Of a stretch of DNA of 64,000 nucleotides, positions 59,000-64,000 are shown piece by piece. The first letter of the stretch is position 1, and the number at the start of each line of letters is the position of its first letter. The stretch is from Cladocopium goreaui. Its lineage: Eukaryota; Sar; Dinophyceae; Suessiales; Symbiodiniaceae. The stretch lies in assembly GCA_947184155.2 (NCBI GenBank), contig CAMXCT020006268.1, positions 361,140-425,139 on the forward strand, given 5' to 3'. A program made the position numbers and the translations under genes. The notes under the pieces were generated by a model. That model was given only the letters and a program-made list of their open reading frames with translations, was not told where the DNA came from and did not search any database.

Positions 59000-59568
59000 A
59001 TTGGTACCTCCGAGACAGCCTTCTCGCTCTCGCGGGACAAGGTGTCCTTACAGTCACAATCGCGCTTCTCTTGCTGTTCTCACAGGAAGATCAGATCTGT
59101 GTATAGCAGGGGTATTTGGTGCCGGCAAAACCCGCTCACTTGCGGTTCTTGCTTGATGCTCCAAGCTGTGAACTTGAAGATTTCTCCGCTGTGGTGTTCA
59201 AGAAAGAGAATGTGGCCGCGAAAGCGCTTGCTGACCAGATCAGCGACCTTTCTCCCCCGACACGGTCAGTATTTGGACGTTTGCTTGGACGCATTGAAGA
59301 AGGAAAGGCGAGGCTTACGCAACGAATTGATGTTCGGTGCAGTGACCGGAACCGAATCATCTCCGAGAAGAGGATCATTATTGCTACTGGCGGGTCTGCC
59401 ACAGCGGAAATGTCGATGCGATACTCAACCTTTAATGTGCACGGCAGCCTCATGGCGGCAATCCTTTCAGTCCTCCTAATTACTACCGCACCTGAAGAAT
59501 TTGGAATTCCAGAGTGCTCCAACACTTTGGAAGCAGCGGGATTGGAAGGCCTCCATCGATGGAGCATC

Positions 59569-59814
59569 TTTTTTTTCCGTCCAACGCCAGATGGCTCTCG
59601 CCAGGTTTTATCAAGCCGGAAAGACAATTGCATTGTGCAAATTCACCGAATTAATGCAATGGAAACATTGGTTATAATGACAATGTGAGACAAAAGAGAA
59701 CTGGATTGGATCGATACATAATCCATTGAGCTGTCTCCGTGCAAGACAAAAAGCAAACACAAAAAAGGCAAAACCAAACAGAACAGGCAAAAAAACAAAA
59801 AGCAAAAAAACACA
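59569..59814 (-). mobile_element. Short retroposon, copy B, inside the helicase-like frame
   Basis: On the minus strand it ends ...GGCGTTGGACGG plus A8 (T8 at 59569-59576 on the plus strand). It is flanked by ATCGATGGAGCATC (59555-59568) and ATCGATGGGCACC (59815-59827), a 13-14-bp target duplication with one gap and two mismatches at most. Reading the plus strand, HRW before and ILPN after the insertion are adjacent in the interrupted coding sequence. Length 246 bp. The TG-rich head faces 59814. Confidence 0.7.
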
Positions 59815-60491
59815 ATCGATGGGCACCATTCTGCCCAACAGTTCGCGAGTCTCCTCACTCACAAAGCCATTGTTGCTGTGGGGTGCCCAGAGTTGGGGCA
59901 GCATGACCAAAAGCCAAAGCAGATTGGTCATTTTGTGTTACACGACCACACAGTGGAACATGGGGGCCTCCGAACCGTTTTTCGGGATGCCCCTAGAGAC
60001 CTCCGTATTGCGCTCGAGGATATTGTTGTGTGCACTTGTTTGATCCGTTTTTGTTTGGTTCCTTTCTGTTGGTCTGTGTTGTTGTGTTTCCCCCTCTTTC
60101 CTTCCATTTGAGCGTTGCCTACGGCTGAGGATTACCACCGGCAGAGCTCGATCCTTTGGTCGGGTGTGCACATTTTCCCCTATGAAACTAGGGGCCCTGC
60201 ACTCTGTTTTTTGCGATGGCTGTAAGGATGATTTATACCGGTCTGCAAACCTTCCTGAACGCCAATACCGTATGGCCACCCCCCTGGGGGGTATTTGGTA
60301 CAATGACCACTGCGACATTCCTACCAACAGAGGATGGACGATTTAGGTCCTTTGCATTGTGGCCTTATGCACAAGAACATCTGAGAGGACGCTGAGAGAG
60401 GCAATTTTCGTAGGCCCGACCCTGTACAGTTTTTGTTCTATGCCAACGAAGGTATGCACAATGCTTCGATTTCTATGTTTCACTGAATGTC

Positions 60492-60785
60492 TTTTTTTCC
60501 GTCCAACGCCTTCATGGCTTTCGCCAGGTCGTTCAACATGTTTTATTGCATGTTGCAAATTGGGATTAATTGATTAATTATGGCATACGTAGGCCGTCTG
60601 CGGTTGAGTGGCCTCAAAAGTGAACTGGTGAAGGACCGATACGTAGTCCTGTGTACTGTCACAATGTCATCACCAAAGCACAAAACGAAACAAAACCAAA
60701 ACACCAAAAACAAACAAAACACAGCAACACAGAAACACAAAAACACAAAACCAAGCAAACCAAAAAACAACCCACACAAGCAAGA
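60492..60785 (-). mobile_element. Short retroposon, copy C
   Basis: T7 at 60492-60498 followed by CCGTCCAACGCCTTCATGGC, CGTTCAACATGTTTTATTGC, GCAAATTGGGATTAATTGAT, CCTCAAAAGTGAACTGG, GGACCGATACGTAGTCC, then an AC-rich region to about 60780. It matches copy A over some 250 bp. It begins right after FLCFTECL of the helicase-like frame. I could not find a convincing target duplication. Confidence 0.65.
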
Positions 60786-60839
60786 CAGTAACGTGACAGG
60801 TTCCAGTTCATGGGTGAAATGGGTTAATTGATGCAAGAG

Positions 60840-61550
60840 GTGATAACCTTGTATCATCTCAGTATGGTATGGCAAAGCAACAAATAAAACAAAAAACACC
60901 CAGACCACCAGGCCATACCAGCGAGTGAGTGAAGCAACAAAGTACCATGCGGAAACCAGGGATCCCCCCCGCCAGGATCCCTGAGATCACATGGCACAGG
61001 CCGTCAAGGCATAACGACTCACATGAAGGCACCTCGAAGCAAACACCGGCAACGCCGGGTCGCAGCGAGAGTGGTGAAACACAAAACAGGGTGAGACGAA
61101 CGGTGAAACATGAACTAAGGTGAGAAAGGCAAAACAAAGCATCTACGGTGTTCAGGGCACACTCAGAGTCCGCTCAGTAGTGCTTTTCCAATCATCATAC
61201 TCTCAGGGGTTATCCGTGCACATTTCCAATAATGCTTGTTGGATGGGCGCAGTGCCAGTATAACTCGCTGCAGTGCAGCCCAGTCCATAGCTCCGGCCGT
61301 CCCTTACTACACAAGGAAGACAACCAGACGAGGACAGGGCCACCTGACAGCAGAACAAGACAGCGAAACCAAAATCTCAGGGTCCGGGGTGTATGTGGTC
61401 GGACATTGCTCTATAAGCCTTATCACCTCAGTCACCTCAAGTGCGTCCAAGTCAGGTGAAACATCAAGAAACTAAGGTCAAAAAGAGCCAAACAACCCAA
61501 AAACACAACACAAAAACAAGCAAAACGAAGAAAAGAGGGGGAAACACAAC
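60840..61550 (+). other. AC/AG-rich sequence without an assigned gene
   Basis: Contains AC-rich runs, GGTGAAACATGAAC-like echoes, and the inverted copy of the 54060-54115 block at about 61250-61305. Frames are short and change often. It is probably intron or intergenic debris of the broken gene. Confidence 0.35.
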
Positions 61551-61835
61551 TTTTTTTTCCTCGGGTATGGCCGATGTCGCACTGTGGCTCGGTTCTTACA
61601 TGAGCATAAGCGGTCAAAAACGACGTTTGTACAAGGACCCAGAAGGTCCAGAAGTGCAGGCAAATCACAACAAAACAAAAACCACCCAAAACAACAAGAC
61701 GACCCGCAAATCCCCAGCCAGAATGCGATCGTCAAAGCAAAAACAGCAAACCAGACACACAAAGGGGCAAGAGCCAAACAAAACACCCACAAAAAAGATT
61801 TGCCAAGGGACACAGTACTCAAAAACATGCAAAAT
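61551..61835 (-). repeat. Second short-retroposon family, copy 2 (A8 tail)
   Basis: T8 at 61551-61558 on the plus strand is followed by CCTCGGGTATGGCCGATGTC; the far part matches 54835-54975 in inverse orientation. The A8 end and TG-rich head parallel the first family, but the 3' end sequence differs. Confidence 0.5.
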
Positions 61836-62466
61836 TAATTATCCACCACGACATTTAGTGAAACCCAGATGATCCAGCCGGACACAAGCGATGAGGTAGC
61901 ACCCGCGGAGGTTACAACGAGTTCCTCCAGAAGCTACAGCCAACGAGCCGCAAAAGCACGCCCCCCCCACACATTCGCATAAGATCAGAGTACAACGTAA
62001 GGTGGTTCTCACGGTTGCCACTCACCGATACCGAGGCCGCTACCTAGACCCACGTCAGAGGAGTCACCGTGGGGTACTCATGGTTGGCCAGGCACCTTTG
62101 ACCCAGAGAAGGTGGTAAGTATTTAAATCACTTTACTGGTTTACTACGCACTACTGTAAAGTGGGAGTAAGATGTAGGTTGGGATGGGGGAGGGGCGCGG
62201 GTTACTTAATTGACACTAGTTCTCACTTGTAGTTTCTAGCTTAGGATCATGTCAAAGCACATCGAGCCATGGAACCCGTTGCCGTTTGACTGAACTTCAA
62301 ACCATCCTAACCGTATACGACTTCTAATGGACCCTACCGGAGCAAAAGGGGCCCCAGCCAACCACAGCCAGGAGGGGCCAAAAGAGAAAACGGCCACAAA
62401 GAGAACCAAAAGAAGCAAAGAAAGAGGGCGACCCGAAACACTAAGGGGGGAAGTGAAGAAGAGAAA

Positions 62467-63470
62467 CTAAGTCTGACTCCGTGTAGTGTATTCAAGGTGG
62501 TGTTGCTTGTCTGCTCTGAGAATGTCATTCCAGCTGTTCACAATCGCAAAGGAGACAGGGTTCGCCCTTTCTGCCCCTGCGGCCTGGAGCCGCAACTCAT
62601 TGCATTTAGTCTGAAAATCGACCAGGTCAGTATCTGGTGCTCTCCTGCGTAGTTTCCTATCAGGGAAGGTCCGCTCTCGCACGTGCTGCTGCGAATCGTT
62701 TCTGGTAAGTAATGGGCTGGTCGTTGGAACAGCACCCTGCTTAACTTCCCGCGGTTGACTTCCCAATGAGTGAACATATGGCGATGTTGCACGCGGCTAG
62801 CTGTCTATGCACGGTCCTGAGACGGGCATTATACCAATACGCGACGAGATCGCCTTCGATCACGGTCTAAGGCTCGGTCCTTACGTGAAAAGAAGCTGTA
62901 TATAGAAAATTCCACATGGAAACGCTTGGTCACACGCAGTGCGGCAATCAAACACAAACAAAAAACAAAAAACCACCAAAACCCAGCGACACGCAAGTCT
63001 GAGGCAACGGCCCAAGACCTTTGACAATTGGTCACAGGGCCAAGCAACGACCATAAAGTACTGGGCAGACAAATCAAATAGAAAGGTGCCAGAACGAAAG
63101 GGAGCATTCATGGACACACTGGAGCGAGGTTTGCACATCCAGGACGTACTGAACGACATAGTGGCTCCTCAAAAGCGTGTCGCAGGGGCATCAGGCTAAA
63201 AAGGAGTTGCAATACTGTTCAGGTACTTCCAGAGTCCAGAGGCATCCACTCAGCTGAAGAGTGGGCAAGCGGGCAAACCTCTGATCCGAAAGTGCACGAG
63301 CCATGTAGGCAGGCTTTGCTGCACACGGGCGCGCCGAGCTGTCCTAGAGAGTGCCACTGGGTCGCATCAGAGGCAATTCACTTGAATAACGACCAGAGTG
63401 AGGGAGTGGGACATCTCTCATGGCTCATTGTGGTCCGTGGTGAATTTCAGTGCACCAGTACTCTTGCCAA
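62467..63470. other. Unassigned open segments on both strands
   Basis: Minus strand 62467-62766 reads DTDLVDFQTKCNELRLQAAG and FAIVNSWNDILRADKQ. Plus strand about 63020-63199 reads KSNRKVPERKGAFMDTLERG and IQDVLNDIVAPQKRVAG. 63292-63470 reads ECHWVASEAIHLNNDQSEGV. All look like true coding remnants, but none is recognisable and they are separated by purine-rich tracts (62340-62470, 62940-62990). Confidence 0.35.
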
Positions 63471-63472
63471 TA

Positions 63473-63520
63473 TTTTTTTTCCGTCCAACGCCGTATGGCT
63501 TCCGCCAGGTCGTTCAACAT
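63473..63520 (-). mobile_element. 48-bp retroposed insertion, copy D, with 17-bp target duplication
   Basis: The plus strand has T8, then CCGTCCAACGCCGTATGGCT and TCCGCCAGGTCGTTCAACAT, i.e. on the minus strand a 40-bp 3' end plus A8. It is flanked by perfect copies of CAGTACTCTTGCCAATA at 63456-63472 and 63521-63537. The 40 bp match the last bases of copies A-C. It is a severely 5'-truncated member of the same family. Confidence 0.88.
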
Positions 63521-63689
63521 CAGTACTCTTGCCAATAGTCTTCATGGCAGGGAAGATTATGCTCATCATCTTGGCTAACTTCGTAACTGGCGGACAACAA
63601 AGCACAACCACACTCCCAGCACTAAGCAGGGCAACTGAGCCGTCACAGCTGCAACCAGACACCCAGAGAGAGGTACCAGCGTAAAAACT

Positions 63690-63935
63690 GGGCCAGGGCG
63701 CCGCATGGCAGCAACAGCGGGGTAGGAGAAGCAATAACTGACAGGGAGGGGAGCCAACAAGAGCCACACAGCAAGACAGAAAAGCGGGGGGCAACCCAAA
63801 CAGAGAGAAGCACAACAGAAATAGAGAAACACAAAGAGACGCACCGACAGAAGCATCAAGTAGGAAGGCTGAGAGCCTAAAAAGGCCGACGCACCAAGGG
63901 GAACGCAGAGCCACAAAAGGGACAGAGGGTAGCAC
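63690..63935 (+). repeat. Purine-rich tract
   Basis: GAGAAACACAAAGAGACG-type sequence matching, inverted, 53250-53900. The minus-strand 174-codon Cys/Leu/Ser-rich frame over it is compositional. Confidence 0.45.
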
Positions 63936-64000
63936 ATACCATGCGGAAAGTGGAGCTCTTGACCTTAACAAAAGATGTAGTGTAAGTAATTCAGGCGTCC

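Larger units (their letters stand above)
55018..60491 (+). pseudogene. Broken P-loop (helicase-like) gene interrupted by mobile elements
   Basis: Segment 1 (55018-55559) reads PKSMELVLLSQHVARAFCGR and TLPIILEQLAFLGDTRSRRE, with an in-frame TAA at 55474. Its frame is cut by the DNA transposon and resumes at 59008 (SETAFSLSRDKVS). After one-base shifts come LLLLFSQEDQIC, a Walker A motif GVFGAGKT (59109-59132) and the long segment ENVAAKALADQISDLSPPTR to RYSTF (about 59430). The Walker B/DExx part is missing, and the text resumes with APEEFGIPECSNTLEAAGLE, is cut by a short retroposon at 59569, and continues with ILPNSSRV (59828 on), HGGLRTVF, GGIWYNDHCD and EAIFVGPTLYSF. A stop (TAG 60344) and frameshifts mark it as dead. 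From memory it belongs to a large Symbiodiniaceae family of superfamily-1-like helicase proteins. Confidence 0.6.

Noticed and set aside
60492-60671. Target duplication TCACTGAATGTC / TCACAATGTC for copy C
   Set aside because: The second sequence is part of the element itself, since it is shared with copy A.
63447-63971. 174-codon Cys/Ser/Leu-rich minus-strand frame
   Set aside because: It runs through the 48-bp retroposon and the purine tract; composition explains the lack of stops.

Overview
The window looks like nuclear DNA of a dinoflagellate, most likely of the family Symbiodiniaceae. I base this on tiny exons in long AT-rich introns, GC-AG and GA-AG introns beside GT-AG ones, heavy microsatellite content, a dinoflagellate-style Ty1/copia element, and interspersed repeats that I recall from Symbiodiniaceae sequences. 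The taxon is from memory and was not searched. Nothing suggests a bacterium, plasmid or virus.

Layout. 0-0.9 kb: the 3' part of a proline-rich open frame (+). 0.9-5.9 kb: no gene seen. 5.9-7.1 kb: a composite interspersed repeat. 7.2-14.2 kb: a many-exon minus-strand gene for an acidic protein, with a 1.3-kb TATG microsatellite in one intron. 14.9-19.6 kb: scattered minus-strand exon candidates. 20.4-23.5 kb: a second minus-strand gene, seven of whose exons join in one consistent frame. 24.2-29.5 kb: AT microsatellites, a GGGGT minisatellite, and a 1.1-kb retroposon-like unit between 220-bp direct repeats. 30.1-30.6 kb: ankyrin-repeat pseudogene. 32.6-36.0 kb, perhaps reaching 45.0 kb: an OsmC/Ohr-family gene (-). 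36.23-44.41 kb: a complete but decayed Ty1/copia element with 192-bp LTRs and an AATAT target duplication. 45.7-52.5 kb: diverged repeats, a fold-back structure, decayed plus-strand coding segments, and CTAT and AGTGT satellites. 52.6-64 kb: a broken plus-strand P-loop (helicase-like) gene cut up by several mobile elements.

The best candidates for something undescribed are in the last 12 kb and inside the copia element. (1) A 3,440-bp non-autonomous DNA transposon at 55560-58999 has 15-bp inverted termini (ATACCCC[C/T]AACTACT) and an 8-bp ATTGGTAC duplication. Taking it out rejoins the interrupted frame exactly. Inside it are eight 255-273-bp tandem units rich in AGACCCC. (2) A family of very short retroposons shares the 3' end ...GGCGTTGGACGG plus A7-8. 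One copy is only 48 bp yet has a perfect 17-bp target duplication; another sits in the helicase-like frame with a 13-14-bp duplication. (3) The copia polyprotein carries, between protease and integrase, a region resembling a cytosine-C5 methyltransferase fold (EVFTDTEPIAAA, FPCGPWS, MENP).

The intron-bearing genes between 7 and 45 kb all lie on the minus strand, as expected of dinoflagellate unidirectional gene blocks. Exon boundaries were inferred by eye from splice dinucleotides, open frame and phase; transcript data would settle them.
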